Assembly (NCBI RefSeq): GCF_000981805.1 | Contig: NZ_CP011132.1 | Span: 3,348,001-3,412,000, forward strand | Reading direction: 5' to 3' | DNA length: 64,000 nt | Origin: Citrobacter amalonaticus Y19 | GTDB taxonomy: Bacteria > Pseudomonadota > Gammaproteobacteria > Enterobacterales > Enterobacteriaceae | Part shown: piece by piece, positions 15,953-25,938 of the stretch | Layout of the letters: every line of letters begins with the position of its first letter | Position numbering within the stretch: position 1 is the stretch's first letter | Program-made: the position numbers and the translations under genes | The notes under the pieces: model-generated | Told to the model about the DNA's origin: nothing | What the model saw: the letters and a program-made list of their open reading frames with translations, nothing else | The model's database searches: none

Positions 15953-18485
15953 CGTCGTCGCGCCCCTGGTCGGCCTGGCGCTAGTCCCGGCGACGGCGTA
16001 CGCGGAATATTACTTTGACCCGGCGCTTTTGCAGGGTTCCGATGTGGGCAAGTCACTGGATCTGGGTCGCTTTAATCAGCAAGATGACGCGCTTTCAACA
16101 GGCAACTATGTGCTCGACGTCTATCTCAACAACCAGCTGATTCGTCACCAGGCATCGATCACGCTGGTCAAACCGGAAGGCGACAAGGCGCGGGTTCAGC
16201 CCTGCCTGTCACCAGAGCTGATTACCGCCAGCGCCATTCGTACAACGCAAAGTGCGACGCCCTACGCGTGTCTGCCGATCGACAGTCTGGGACAGAAAAT
16301 CAACTGGGAAGTGGATTTACGCACGTTACGCCTGAACATGGTGATTCCTCAGGCGGGGCTGTTACATTCGCCGAGAGGATTCATTCCGGTATCCGAATGG
16401 GATGCTGGTGAAACCGCGCTGTTTCTGCGCCACAACACCAATTTTTATCACACCGAAAACACGGACAGCCATCTGCGCTATGACTATCTGTGGAGCAATA
16501 TCAACGCTGGGATCAACCTTGGCCTCTGGCAAGTTCGTCATCAGGGTAACCTGCGTTACGCCGATGATCATCAGACAGGCGGCCACTACAAATATAACGC
16601 GGTCGCCACCTCGGTACAGCGGCCTTTGCCGCACATGGACAGCATCATTGCCTTCGGTGATAACTACACTAACAGCAGTCTGTTTGGCAGTCTGTCATTC
16701 AACGGCATTAAGCTCAGCACCGATCAGCGCATGTGGCCGCAGGGCAAACGGGGTTATGCCCCGGAAGTGCGCGGCGTCGCCACCACCACCTCCCATGTGG
16801 TGGTGCGTCAGCAGGGAAAGGTCATCTACGAGACCACTGTCGCGCCCGGTGCCTTCGTGATTAACGATCTGTACAACACCCGCGGTCAGGGCGATCTGAC
16901 GGTCGATGTCATTGACGCCGGCGGTCAGATATCGCGCTTTACCGTCCCCTACTCCGCCGTACCGGACTCGATTCGTCCCGGTAACTGGAACTACGAACTG
17001 GCGATGGGCCACGTTCGTCAGTACTACAGCGTGGAAAATAAGTTTATTGAAGGCGTGTTGCAGCGCGGGATGAGCAACGTGTTGACGGCCAACATGGGGT
17101 CGCGACTGGCGGATAATTATCAGGCCATTCTCGCCGGCGGCGTGCTGGCGACTTCCGTCGGCGCATTCGGTCTGAACACGGTTTTTTCCAACGCCCATGT
17201 AGAAAATGACGAGAAGCAACAAGGCTGGCGCGTCGAGGCGAGCTACAGTAAAACCTTCACTACCGGAACCAACCTGGTCCTCGCGGCCTATCGCTACTCC
17301 ACCAGCGGCTATCGCGATTTGCAGGATGTGCTCGGCGTGCGTCGCCAGGAAAAAAACGGCACCGCCTACTACTCCGACACGCTCAATCAGCGGAACAACT
17401 TTTCGGCGACCCTCAGCCAGCCGATGGGCGACTGGGGGATGTTGAGCTTTACCGGCAGCACATCGGATTACTACAACAACGCCTCACGCATCACCCAACT
17501 ACAGCTCGGCTACAGCAATAGCTGGCGGGATATCAGCTTCAATGTCAGCGCCGCACGCCAGCGGAGTACTTATTCCAGCCGCTACTTCAGCAGCGTCAAC
17601 GATCGCGATTTCGATAACGAGAACCAGCGCAAATACACCGAAAACACGGTGTCGCTGGGGATTTCGATTCCGTTCGACTTTGGCTCCAGCCGTTCGCAGA
17701 TCAACCTGGACATGAACCGCAGTCGCGACAGCCGGACGGCAACGGTCGGGATGAGTGGGACAACGGGCGAGAAAAGTACCACCTCGTGGGCGCTCTACAG
17801 CGGTATTGAGCACAACAATGATAGCGGCGACAGCTCAACGTGGGGCGGCAATATTGAACGCCGCACCTCTGTCGGCGCCTTCCGCGCCTGGGCCTCCCGG
17901 GGCGAAAGCTATCAGCAGTATGGGCTGGGGATGTCCGGCACGCTGGTTGCCCATCGCGGCGGGTTGACTGCCGGTCCATATACCAGCGACACCTTCGCAC
18001 TGGTGGAAGCCCCCGGCGCACGCGGTGCCGAAATTCGTAATGGGCAGGGCGCGACGGTAGACCGTTTCGGCTACGCGATCCTTCCGTCCTTAACGCCCTA
18101 CCGCTATAACACCATTAGCCTCGACAGCCAGAATATAGCCGATGACGTCGAACTTCAGGGCGGCAGCAAGCGGCTGGTCCCCTATGCCGGCGCAATTTCC
18201 CGCGTAACGTTCAAGACCACTCGCGGTAAAGCGACGTTGATTAACACCACCCTGCCCGACGGCAGCCAGCCACCGATGGGTGCGGACGTCACGGACAGCA
18301 ACGGTGACGACGTGGGCATCATGGGTCAGGGCGGGCAAATCTACGCCCGAATCGCCGCGCAGTCCGGCGTGCTGTTCGTTAAGTGGGGTAAGAATGCCGC
18401 CCAGCAGTGCCAGGTCTGGTATCAATTGCCGACGACGCCCGACGCGCCGCTGTATCAACTTACGCTACCTTGCCGCCAGGAGTGA
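15933..18485 (+). CDS. Outer-membrane fimbrial usher, operon 1
   Basis: An 850-residue FimD/PapC-type usher. It starts at GTG inside the chaperone gene with AGGGAG nine bases before; the signal peptide ends near ATAYAE. Domains by analogy: an N-terminal chaperone-binding domain (YYFDPALLQGS onward), a 24-stranded barrel with plug (about residues 140-660), and C-terminal domains ending with a Cys pair (QQCQVWYQL...LPCRQE). It threads subunits through the outer membrane. No frameshift seen. Confidence 0.93.
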   Translation: MPTIRYNVVAPLVGLALVPATAYAEYYFDPALLQGSDVGKSLDLGRFNQQDDALSTGNYVLDVYLNNQLIRHQASITLVKPEGDKARVQPCLSPELITASAIRTTQSATPYACLPIDSLGQKINWEVDLRTLRLNMVIPQAGLLHSPRGFIPVSEWDAGETALFLRHNTNFYHTENTDSHLRYDYLWSNINAGINLGLWQVRHQGNLRYADDHQTGGHYKYNAVATSVQRPLPHMDSIIAFGDNYTNSSLFGSLSFNGIKLSTDQRMWPQGKRGYAPEVRGVATTTSHVVVRQQGKVIYETTVAPGAFVINDLYNTRGQGDLTVDVIDAGGQISRFTVPYSAVPDSIRPGNWNYELAMGHVRQYYSVENKFIEGVLQRGMSNVLTANMGSRLADNYQAILAGGVLATSVGAFGLNTVFSNAHVENDEKQQGWRVEASYSKTFTTGTNLVLAAYRYSTSGYRDLQDVLGVRRQEKNGTAYYSDTLNQRNNFSATLSQPMGDWGMLSFTGSTSDYYNNASRITQLQLGYSNSWRDISFNVSAARQRSTYSSRYFSSVNDRDFDNENQRKYTENTVSLGISIPFDFGSSRSQINLDMNRSRDSRTATVGMSGTTGEKSTTSWALYSGIEHNNDSGDSSTWGGNIERRTSVGAFRAWASRGESYQQYGLGMSGTLVAHRGGLTAGPYTSDTFALVEAPGARGAEIRNGQGATVDRFGYAILPSLTPYRYNTISLDSQNIADDVELQGGSKRLVPYAGAISRVTFKTTRGKATLINTTLPDGSQPPMGADVTDSNGDDVGIMGQGGQIYARIAAQSGVLFVKWGKNAAQQCQVWYQLPTTPDAPLYQLTLPCRQE

Positions 18486-18491
18486 TGGCTC

Positions 18492-19832
18492 ATGAAATTA
18501 TCCTCTTTTCTCCCGCTGCTGTTGGTCGGTGTCGTACTGACGCCGCCGGCATGGTCTGCCTGTAAAAGGGTAACGTCTGCCAACGATCTGTCTCAGGTGG
18601 CGAAAGATGCCGGTTATATCGGCGCCAGTTGGGGTGGGGTTGGCGATAGCGAAGTAAGGGGCAAGCTGGGGCTGCCCGGCGTTATCAGCTTAAGCAGCGG
18701 CACCGGCTTTCAGAGCGAAGGCACGTTGCTCGCCAGCTCAACGGCCAGTTTTGTGCCTAACGGCCGCACCCAGGGCGTCAACGCCAACCAGATCTATTTC
18801 CGCTGCGATGTCGCGGAAATCGGCAAGGTATATGAATATTACGCCACCAACGGCGATGACGCCTCGGGTGGCAGAGAGGCCGTTGCAGGTATTGAAGGCG
18901 CTTACTACACCTACGTCAAAAACGTGGCGCTCAGGCTGACCAACCTGAAAACCGGGCAATACTACTCGCGCTACTGGCAAACACGCCTCATCCCTGAAAG
19001 CGAGATGTTTAATGACGGAACCTATATTTACATCCCGGGCAGCGCCTTCAGCGATGTTTTCGTTGAGCTTTTTCGGGTTGATGATGCTTCAAAAGGCGTG
19101 AACAGTTCAAATCGCTATGGTTATACCTACGCGGGACCGGCAGGCTATATCGCCTTTCACGGCGGCGGTATGAGTTCCGGGCTGTTTGACGGCGCCGACA
19201 GCCGAACCAACTACGACGGCTGGGGCGCCATGCAGTGGCCCGGCGGCTGGGCGCTCACCAACCAGAGTTTCTTTGTGCGCGGCGCGGCCTGTCGGATCGA
19301 CGACTATCCCGCCATTGTCCGCCTGCCGCCGATAAGCGTCGGTGAGCTGAGCGGCGGCGGCACGGCGCAGACACCCTTTAACATAACCGTTGAATGCGAA
19401 ACCGGCGCGATTTCCAGTACCGCAGTCTCAACAACCAGCAAAGCGAACGTGGCGATGGGCTTTCTGGTAAATAATCAGACGGCGGCAAATGCGGCGAACC
19501 AGTTAGGACTCAAAACCGGATCGGGAGCCTGGACCTGGCTGCTCGATAACCATTATGGCACCAGCGGCGTGGCGTCCGGCGTGGGTATTCGCATCTACAG
19601 CGAGAAGCTGGGCGGTAGTGCCATCAACCTTCTGCCCAATCTGACGTCAACCGCCACGGGCAACGCCGGGGGATGGTACGGCTATGCCGATTTAACCTCT
19701 AAAACCTCAACAAGCGGTTCGACCGAATTTTACAACGGTGAATTCACCGCTTCGCTGGAAGCAATTCCTGGCGAATCCATTACAGCAGGATCGGTTTATG
19801 CACAACTTCAGGTGGTGGTTAGCTTTCAGTAG
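18492..19832 (+). CDS. Fimbrial tip adhesin, operon 1
   Basis: A 446-residue protein with a signal peptide ending at AWSACK. It is far longer than a pilin and appears two-domain: an N-terminal binding region (to about residue 270) rich in Gly, Tyr and Trp, and a C-terminal pilin domain starting near GAACRIDDYP with Cys in ITVECETG. It ends VYAQLQVVVSFQ, a donor-strand type terminus. Position after the usher and length suggest the tip adhesin; the ligand is unknown. Its 3' end overlaps the next chaperone gene by 35 bases. Confidence 0.85.
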   Translation: MKLSSFLPLLLVGVVLTPPAWSACKRVTSANDLSQVAKDAGYIGASWGGVGDSEVRGKLGLPGVISLSSGTGFQSEGTLLASSTASFVPNGRTQGVNANQIYFRCDVAEIGKVYEYYATNGDDASGGREAVAGIEGAYYTYVKNVALRLTNLKTGQYYSRYWQTRLIPESEMFNDGTYIYIPGSAFSDVFVELFRVDDASKGVNSSNRYGYTYAGPAGYIAFHGGGMSSGLFDGADSRTNYDGWGAMQWPGGWALTNQSFFVRGAACRIDDYPAIVRLPPISVGELSGGGTAQTPFNITVECETGAISSTAVSTTSKANVAMGFLVNNQTAANAANQLGLKTGSGAWTWLLDNHYGTSGVASGVGIRIYSEKLGGSAINLLPNLTSTATGNAGGWYGYADLTSKTSTSGSTEFYNGEFTASLEAIPGESITAGSVYAQLQVVVSFQ

Positions 19833-20523
19833 CGCGTTACTGCTGAACGTTCTGCCGTTCTCCACCCACGCGGTGGTGAATAGCGAAGTGACCCGGGTTA
19901 TTTTTAATGCTGGTGAGAAAAGCACGTCGCTGGCGCTGATCAACTCTCCGCAACAACCAGCCCTGGTTCAGGTCTGGACGGATACAGGCAATCCCTCGAG
20001 CCAGCCCAACGAGGAGACGACGCCTGTCATCGCGCTGCCGCCGGTGTTTAAAATGCAGCCCGGTGAGCTGCGCAGCATTACGCTGCAACTGACCGATACC
20101 TCCGCCCTGCCGCGCGATCGCGAAGCGCTTTACTGGCTGAATGTGTATCAGATCCCCCCCATGACGCAGACCGATGCGCAGGCGGCACAAAAAGTGGTAC
20201 TGCCGTTACGCATCCGCATGAAGCTGTTCATCCGCCCACAGGGCATTGGTGCGCTTCGGGAAAGTGACGCAGAAAAGCTGCGCGTGGCGTATGTCGGGCC
20301 GCAAAATCAGCTACAGATAACCAACCCTACCCCGTGGCATATCACGCTGGCCGGGATAAGCTGCGAAGCTGGCAGTGCAAGCGGCATCATGATTGCGCCG
20401 CTTTCCACGCTGTCGGTCTCGCTACAGGGACATGGGGCGCCGTGTTCGTCGGTTCGCTATGACGCTATCAACGATCACGGCACCTTCTGGCACTACGAAA
20501 AAGCCGTCTCGCGACTACCGTAG
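19798..20523 (+). CDS. Second periplasmic fimbrial chaperone, operon 1
   Basis: A 241-residue PapD-type chaperone with a signal peptide ending near STHAVV and hallmarks VNSEVTRVIFNAGEKS, LPRDREALYWLNVYQIPP and RIRMKLFIRP. It starts inside the adhesin gene after AGGA. Having a second chaperone directly coupled to the adhesin suggests specialisation: one for pilin, one for tip. Two cysteines (GISCEAG and GAPCSSV) could form a disulfide. It ends 15 bases from the convergent yahJ. Confidence 0.9.
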   Translation: MHNFRWWLAFSSALLLNVLPFSTHAVVNSEVTRVIFNAGEKSTSLALINSPQQPALVQVWTDTGNPSSQPNEETTPVIALPPVFKMQPGELRSITLQLTDTSALPRDREALYWLNVYQIPPMTQTDAQAAQKVVLPLRIRMKLFIRPQGIGALRESDAEKLRVAYVGPQNQLQITNPTPWHITLAGISCEAGSASGIMIAPLSTLSVSLQGHGAPCSSVRYDAINDHGTFWHYEKAVSRLP

Positions 20524-20538
20524 CGGGCTACCCCCCGT

Positions 20539-21921
20539 TTAGCGAGTGACGCTTCCCCACACCAGTTGTCCCTTATGGAACGTGGCGTGTCGTGGTGAAA
20601 TACGCGCAACCGCCTCGGCAGAACAGGAGGCGTCCACCAGCACAAAGCTGGCGTTATCCTGCGCTTTCGGCCAGACACGCTCGCCTTTCTCGTCAAGCGG
20701 CAGCACATCGCCTGTCGCGAGGAACAGCGCGCGAGAAAGACTTTGCTCATTGGGACGAATGTAGAGCTGGGCGTAAAGATTGGCCTTCTCCAGCATGTCG
20801 CCCAGACCGTAAGGCGACCAGTGGTCGATCACGCTGTCCGTGCCGGTCATCACCCTCACGCCTTTATCGTGTAACTGCTTCAACGGCATATGCAGCGTGC
20901 CAATCGGCACCGTTGAGGCGATGGAAATTTGCTGCGCCACCATGCGAGCGGCAATCTCATCAACCTGCTGCTCATTCATCGTCGCCAGCGCAAAAGCGTG
21001 GCTGATGGTCAGCTTGCCCTTCAGTTGCGGCGTTTTCTCAACCGTTTCAACCATATACTTCACCGCCGCGACGCCCGCCGGGCTGGTTTCATGCAGATGG
21101 ATGTCCACGCCCTTGTTATAATCGAGGGCGATCTGAAACATGGTATCGAGGGATTTTTCCATCGCGCCGTCGACGTTAGTCGGATCCAGCCCGCCGACAT
21201 AGTGCGCGCCGGCCTGCATGGCTTCACGCATCAATGGTTCTGATTTCGATAACAACAAACCATGCTGTGGGAACGCCACGATTTCACACTCGAAGCCCGC
21301 TTTACGCCGTGCCAGTACCGCCTGCAAATCCTCAAGATTTTTGAGGCCAGAGACCGGTTCGATATTGCAGTGGCTGCGTGCCACGGTGGTTCCTTTTGAC
21401 TGCAGCAAGTCGATCAGCTTTTCGGCATGTTCCTGAGTATAAGGCTGCAGTTCTGGCAACAGCTTTTGCTCAAGTTTAATCATGTCCTGAATGGTGGTGC
21501 CTGCCGGACGGTTCAGTGAGCGCCACGGCCCGCCGTAGAACGTTTTATCGAGGTGAATGTGCATGTCGCGCGTGGTCGGCAGCATCAGTTTGCCGCCCGC
21601 ATCGTAATGCGGCAGCGTGGCGTCTGGATGGCTCTTGTTGTCGCGCAGCGCGACAATTTTGCCTGCCTGAATCTCCACGGTTTGCAGCGCCGTACGCGTG
21701 TGAACCGCGACCGTGCCCTCATAGTCAAAGCCCGTCTCAAGCAGGACGTTGTCGAGGTAGTAATGGGTATCGTTAATCGTCATGGTGCCTCTGGCGTCAC
21801 AGGTTGTTGCACCAGAGGTTGCCGCATAGGCGACCGGTGCGCCAGCACTCAATAGCGCGGCGGCGGTGACCATCTTCCCGCTCTGGCTCAAAAACTCACG
21901 GCGGCTCTTGTTTTCCTTCAT
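20539..21921 (-). CDS. yahJ: YahJ, Tat-signal amidohydrolase/deaminase
   Basis: A 460-residue metal-dependent amidohydrolase of the cytosine-deaminase type. The N-terminus NKSRREFLSQSGKMVTAAA has a twin-arginine motif and hydrophobic stretch ending in PVAYAAT, so export folded to the periplasm is predicted. Metal and catalytic motifs: DMHIHLDK (near 119), HLHE (near 275), SHAF and TGTDS (near 367). Last gene of yahD-E-F-G-I-J, 12 bases after yahI. The substrate is not known; release of an amino group or ring opening of a ureido or pyrimidine-like compound feeding the carbamoyltransferase would fit. Confidence 0.92.
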   Translation of the reverse strand: MKENKSRREFLSQSGKMVTAAALLSAGAPVAYAATSGATTCDARGTMTINDTHYYLDNVLLETGFDYEGTVAVHTRTALQTVEIQAGKIVALRDNKSHPDATLPHYDAGGKLMLPTTRDMHIHLDKTFYGGPWRSLNRPAGTTIQDMIKLEQKLLPELQPYTQEHAEKLIDLLQSKGTTVARSHCNIEPVSGLKNLEDLQAVLARRKAGFECEIVAFPQHGLLLSKSEPLMREAMQAGAHYVGGLDPTNVDGAMEKSLDTMFQIALDYNKGVDIHLHETSPAGVAAVKYMVETVEKTPQLKGKLTISHAFALATMNEQQVDEIAARMVAQQISIASTVPIGTLHMPLKQLHDKGVRVMTGTDSVIDHWSPYGLGDMLEKANLYAQLYIRPNEQSLSRALFLATGDVLPLDEKGERVWPKAQDNASFVLVDASCSAEAVARISPRHATFHKGQLVWGSVTR

Positions 21922-21933
21922 CGTTGCTTCCTG

Positions 21934-22884
21934 TTATGAATGGACGATATGGGTGCCCGTCTCGCCGCGAATGGCCGCGGGCAAGCACTCAGGCGTAGTG
22001 ATAATGACGCGTTTGCCGCCGTGCTGGAGAAACGCCAGACTGGCGACAATTTTTGGCAGCATGCTGCCCGGCGGGAAGTGACCTTCCTGCATATAACGGG
22101 TCATCGTGGGAATGTCGACCCAGTCCAGCGCCTGCTGTTCGGGTTTGCCAAAGTGAATGCACACCTTCTCAACGCCGGTGGTGATAACCAGAATGTCCGC
22201 CTGGATCTCCCGCGCCAGCAGCGCGGTAGAGAGATCTTTATCGATAACCGCATCGACGCTTTGATAATCGCCCTGCTCGCCGCGCACCACCGGGATCCCG
22301 CCACCGCCCGCGCCAATAACCACAAAGCCCTTCTGCGTCAGTGCCTTAATGGCTTCCGACTCCACAATGCGCTTCGGTTCAGGTGACGCAACAACCCGAC
22401 GGTAGCCGCGCCCGGAATCTTCCACAAACCGCCAGTCGGGGTTGACCCGCTGTAATTCATCACGCTGGGCTTCACTAAAGAACGCGCCGATAGGCTTAGT
22501 AGGATGGGTAAATCCCGGATCGTTTTTATCCACCTCGACCTGGGTGACGACGGTGACGGCTTTCTGCTCGCCGCGCTTCGCCAGCCGGTTATTCAGCGCC
22601 TGCTGGATCAGATAGCCAATTCCACCCTGCGTATCGGCGACACAGTTTGCCAGCGGCGTAAGCGGCAGCCCTTCACGTTCATGAGCGATCTCCGCGCGGC
22701 GCAAGTCCAGTCCAACCTGCGGGCCGTTGCCGTGGGTCAGAACAATATTGTAGTCCGATGCCAGCATCTCCAGTACGGTATCGGCAACGGCTTTCACCGC
22801 CTCGGCCTGATGTTCAACCGACTGGCTGGCGTTATCTTTGATAATGCTGTTGCCACCAATGGCAACGACCACAAGTTCTTTCAT
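21934..22884 (-). CDS. yahI: YahI, carbamate kinase-like protein
   Basis: A 316-residue amino-acid-kinase-fold protein of the ArcC/AllK group, nearly identical to E. coli YahI. It would convert carbamoyl phosphate and ADP to ATP, CO2 and ammonia. Motifs: AIGGNSII at the start, THGNGPQVG, GRGYRRVVASP, AGGGGIPVV and VIDKDL. The gene follows the three FdrA-type subunits, as carbamate kinase does in the allantoin cluster, which suggests energy capture from carbamoyl phosphate made by YahE-F-G. Confidence 0.95.
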   Translation of the reverse strand: MKELVVVAIGGNSIIKDNASQSVEHQAEAVKAVADTVLEMLASDYNIVLTHGNGPQVGLDLRRAEIAHEREGLPLTPLANCVADTQGGIGYLIQQALNNRLAKRGEQKAVTVVTQVEVDKNDPGFTHPTKPIGAFFSEAQRDELQRVNPDWRFVEDSGRGYRRVVASPEPKRIVESEAIKALTQKGFVVIGAGGGGIPVVRGEQGDYQSVDAVIDKDLSTALLAREIQADILVITTGVEKVCIHFGKPEQQALDWVDIPTMTRYMQEGHFPPGSMLPKIVASLAFLQHGGKRVIITTPECLPAAIRGETGTHIVHS

Positions 22885-22940
22885 CGTGTAGGTTTCCGGT
22901 ACAGAGTGTGATGGGATTATTGTGTGTGTTGAGAAAGAAT

Positions 22941-22963
22941 CCCCGGCTCAGAAAGCGCCGGGG
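22941..22963 (-). other. Hairpin in the yahG-yahI gap
   Basis: CCCCGGC-N9-GCCGGGG, a GC-rich 7-bp stem in the 88-base gap. On the minus strand ATTCTTTCTC follows, so partial termination or mRNA processing between yahG and yahI is possible. Confidence 0.5.
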
Positions 22964-22972
22964 AGTGCGTGG

Positions 22973-24391
22973 TTATGCGCTGTAGCGTTCGCACCAGCTC
23001 AGGATTGCTTTTTCGAAGCAGGCAAACGGCGGGTGGACAATCCCGGCGCCAATCATGCCGATACCGGCATCTTTATGCGCGATCGCGGTATTGATCACCG
23101 GCAGAATGCCGCTGCTACCGACGCGGGTGATGTCGATCGCCGTCGGTATGCCCATAAAGCCCAGTAACGGGATGGTGACGTTCGGGTTTTCGCCCAACGT
23201 GATTTCACGCATCTGACGGGAGAAATCGACCGCTTCTTCCACCGTTCCGCCGACCAGCGCAACAATGGCCGGTGCCGTCGCCATCGCAAAACCGCCGATG
23301 CCGTAGGTTTCGGTAATCGCGCTGTCGCCGATATCCAGACCGGAATCTTCCGGCTTGTACCCTGCGAACATGGGGCCAATCACCTGCTGCGCTGGTCCGG
23401 TAAACCACTGCCCCGGCAGGCCGCTAACCCGCAGACCAAACTCCACACCGTTACGTGCCATCGTGGTCACCACCGTGCTGTATTCGATGCCGTGCGCCGC
23501 GTCCATTGCCGCCTTACACAACGCCATCCACGTCGGGCCGGAGAAGTAATCGCTGCTGGCAACAAAGTCGAACACTTCACGCTGTTGTTCAACCGGGTAA
23601 CCGGCCTGAATGATGCCCGGCGTCAGCGCCTGAATCAGCAGCGTAGTGCCCGCATTGTTGCGGTTGTGACACTCATCGCCCATATGCAGCGCCTGTGCCA
23701 GCATTAAGCGCAGATCGATTTCACCGATAATCTTCATCGCATCGCGCAGCATGGGGCCCTGCACGTCACGCATCCAGTTCAGACGGTCGATCACGCTCTG
23801 GTCGTTGGCTCCCATGCGCAGGATCTTCGCCATCTGCTCACTCATGTTGGTGTACGCAATGTTGCCGTAAGTTTTGTTTTCGACAATGTGCATAAACATG
23901 GAAGCAGAAGTGACACCCGCCATCGAACCGACGCAGTCATGCTCGTGGCACGGCGAGAAGGTAATCTCACCGGAGGCTGCCAGTTCAGCGGCTTCATCAA
24001 TATCTTTTGCCAGCCCTTCAAACACCAGTGCGCCGGTGACCGCGCCTTTCATCGCGCCGCACATTTTTTCCCAGCTGACCGGCGGACCGGCGTGGAGAAT
24101 CGTTTTCGCGGTCATGCCCGGCACCACGTTGATCGCCTGATCGAAACCGACCAGCACCGGATGCGACTGGATAATCCGCTCCAGCGCCTGCTGGTTCGCA
24201 GCGGCGATTTTCTCCGCCAGTGGCGAATCGGCAATGCTGTCCAGCGCCTTCACCACCTGCATGTTGCCCTGGCCCGGCGGCGTCCAGTCAAGTTGGGTGA
24301 CATCGACATGCTGTTTTTTCAGATCGTCGCTAAACATCGCGATACCCACGTTGATGACGTTCAGCGGTTGGGTAAACAGTGACTGGCTCAT
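22973..24391 (-). CDS. yahG: YahG, DUF1116 carbamoyltransferase subunit
   Basis: A 472-residue DUF1116 protein, paralogue of YlbE/AllG. In the allantoin pathway FdrA, YlbE and YlbF together form oxamate carbamoyltransferase; YahG is the matching component here. Conserved blocks include SPCHEHDCVGSMAGVTS, MGDECHNRNNAG and SGLPGQWFTGPAQQ. The start ATG shares a base with the yahF stop (TGATG), implying coupled synthesis in fixed ratio. The substrate of the Yah enzyme is not known. Confidence 0.93.
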   Translation of the reverse strand: MSQSLFTQPLNVINVGIAMFSDDLKKQHVDVTQLDWTPPGQGNMQVVKALDSIADSPLAEKIAAANQQALERIIQSHPVLVGFDQAINVVPGMTAKTILHAGPPVSWEKMCGAMKGAVTGALVFEGLAKDIDEAAELAASGEITFSPCHEHDCVGSMAGVTSASMFMHIVENKTYGNIAYTNMSEQMAKILRMGANDQSVIDRLNWMRDVQGPMLRDAMKIIGEIDLRLMLAQALHMGDECHNRNNAGTTLLIQALTPGIIQAGYPVEQQREVFDFVASSDYFSGPTWMALCKAAMDAAHGIEYSTVVTTMARNGVEFGLRVSGLPGQWFTGPAQQVIGPMFAGYKPEDSGLDIGDSAITETYGIGGFAMATAPAIVALVGGTVEEAVDFSRQMREITLGENPNVTIPLLGFMGIPTAIDITRVGSSGILPVINTAIAHKDAGIGMIGAGIVHPPFACFEKAILSWCERYSA

Positions 24392-25938
24392 CAGGCTTCC
24401 TCCCCTTTGCAGATAAATTCACGCGCCAACAGACCGGTATTGGTGCTGCTGCTTGCCAGAATCACGCCCGCGTCGCTCAGCATCTGGCGCTGTTTTTCCA
24501 GTGACGGGGTATCAAGATCGGTGCCTAACACATAGGCGAGGATCGTAAGCTCACGCCCATCCGCGGCGGCGATCGCTTTCGCCTCTTTGATAGCGTCGAG
24601 CGTCGAACCAACCGGATCCTCGTGCGAGCCAAAGCCGAGCACAAAATCCATCACGATCACGCCCACTTGCGGATCGTTAGCCTCCTGCAACAGGCGACTG
24701 ATACGGTTGGTAGGGTCGATCATTGGGTGTGGCTTACCGTTGGTGAAGTCGTCATCGCCAAAGTCGAGGAAGGTGTGTTTAACGCTGCGATTCAGATCCG
24801 CCAGGCGGAAGGCCGGATCGGGCTGAATATTGCTGTAGACATCGCCGTGTTTTTCCATCACCGCAAACATGGTCTCATCACACAGCGTGCCGCCGCAGAA
24901 CAGACCGCGAATGTACTTCTGTTGTGGCGTCAGACGCGCGCGCACTTCGGCAATCAGCGTCTCGTTCAGCGGATGCAGGTTTAACGATGCTTTCTTCACG
25001 CCACTCAGCAATACCGCTTTCAGCGCAGCCTCTTTTGTCCCACGCGCATACTGCAGACCCTGTTCGTCAGCAGGCGGTTCTGCGCGACCAAGGAAACAAG
25101 CCACGACGGGCTTACGGCAGGCACGCGCACGCTCCAGTACCTTACGCGCCACTGCCGGGGCAGGCGGTTTTGAGATCAGCGCGATGATTTCCGTTTCCGG
25201 GTCTTCTTCCAGCATCGCGATGGCGTCCAGCATCATCAGGCCGCCGATTTTCTCACTCAGATCGCGTCCGCCGGTGCCAATCAGTTGTGAAATGCCGCCG
25301 CCAAATTCATGAATGCGTACGCTCAGCTCCTGGCTACCGGTCCCCGAAGCGCCCACAATGCCAATGTTGCCGCGACGGACCGCATTGCCAAAGCACAGCG
25401 CGGCGCCATTGATGATCGCCGTCCCGCAGTCCGGCCCCATCATGAGCAGCCCTTTTTCGTGCGCCAGTTGTTTGAGCGACAGTTCGTCTTCAACAGAGAC
25501 GTTGTCAGAAAACAGCATCACGTGCAGATCGTTTTGCAGCGCCTGACGCGCTTCACGGGCAGCAAACAGGCCGTTAACCGAAATCACCGCCAGGTTGCTG
25601 TCCGGAATATGTTTTTTCGCACTGCTCAGCGTGGCATAGCGCGCTTCGTGCGAGCCGCTTTCCGCTTTTTTGGTGAACAACGTTTCAATGGCCGCCAGCG
25701 TCTGATCGTTGTCTGCGCCCTCTTTACCGTTGATCACAATCATCAGGTCGCCGTTTTTCGCCTCAGCCAACTCCGGCGTCAACAGCCCCAGATTTTTTAG
25801 CACCCCTTTGTTCATCTCGGTCGCCATCGCCACAAACGCCTGCTCGACGCCGTCGAGTTTATTGGCGCGGGTGGAAATGGACATAAGTGACACGGAATCA
25901 AAATAGGTATTCTGTTTAATGACTATCTTAACTGACAT
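24391..25938 (-). CDS. yahF: YahF, FdrA-type acyl-CoA synthetase-fold carbamoyltransferase subunit
   Basis: A 515-residue FdrA/AllF family protein, same length as E. coli YahF. It has a succinyl-CoA-synthetase-like fold with a nucleotide-type loop GIVGASGTGSQE (near 195) and a second half with DFGDDDFTNGKPHPMIDP and FVLGFGSHEDP. It is expected to form the enzyme core with YahE and YahG. Start MSVKIVIKQNTYFDS as in E. coli; it overlaps yahE by 11 bases. Confidence 0.93.
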   Translation of the reverse strand: MSVKIVIKQNTYFDSVSLMSISTRANKLDGVEQAFVAMATEMNKGVLKNLGLLTPELAEAKNGDLMIVINGKEGADNDQTLAAIETLFTKKAESGSHEARYATLSSAKKHIPDSNLAVISVNGLFAAREARQALQNDLHVMLFSDNVSVEDELSLKQLAHEKGLLMMGPDCGTAIINGAALCFGNAVRRGNIGIVGASGTGSQELSVRIHEFGGGISQLIGTGGRDLSEKIGGLMMLDAIAMLEEDPETEIIALISKPPAPAVARKVLERARACRKPVVACFLGRAEPPADEQGLQYARGTKEAALKAVLLSGVKKASLNLHPLNETLIAEVRARLTPQQKYIRGLFCGGTLCDETMFAVMEKHGDVYSNIQPDPAFRLADLNRSVKHTFLDFGDDDFTNGKPHPMIDPTNRISRLLQEANDPQVGVIVMDFVLGFGSHEDPVGSTLDAIKEAKAIAAADGRELTILAYVLGTDLDTPSLEKQRQMLSDAGVILASSSTNTGLLAREFICKGEEA

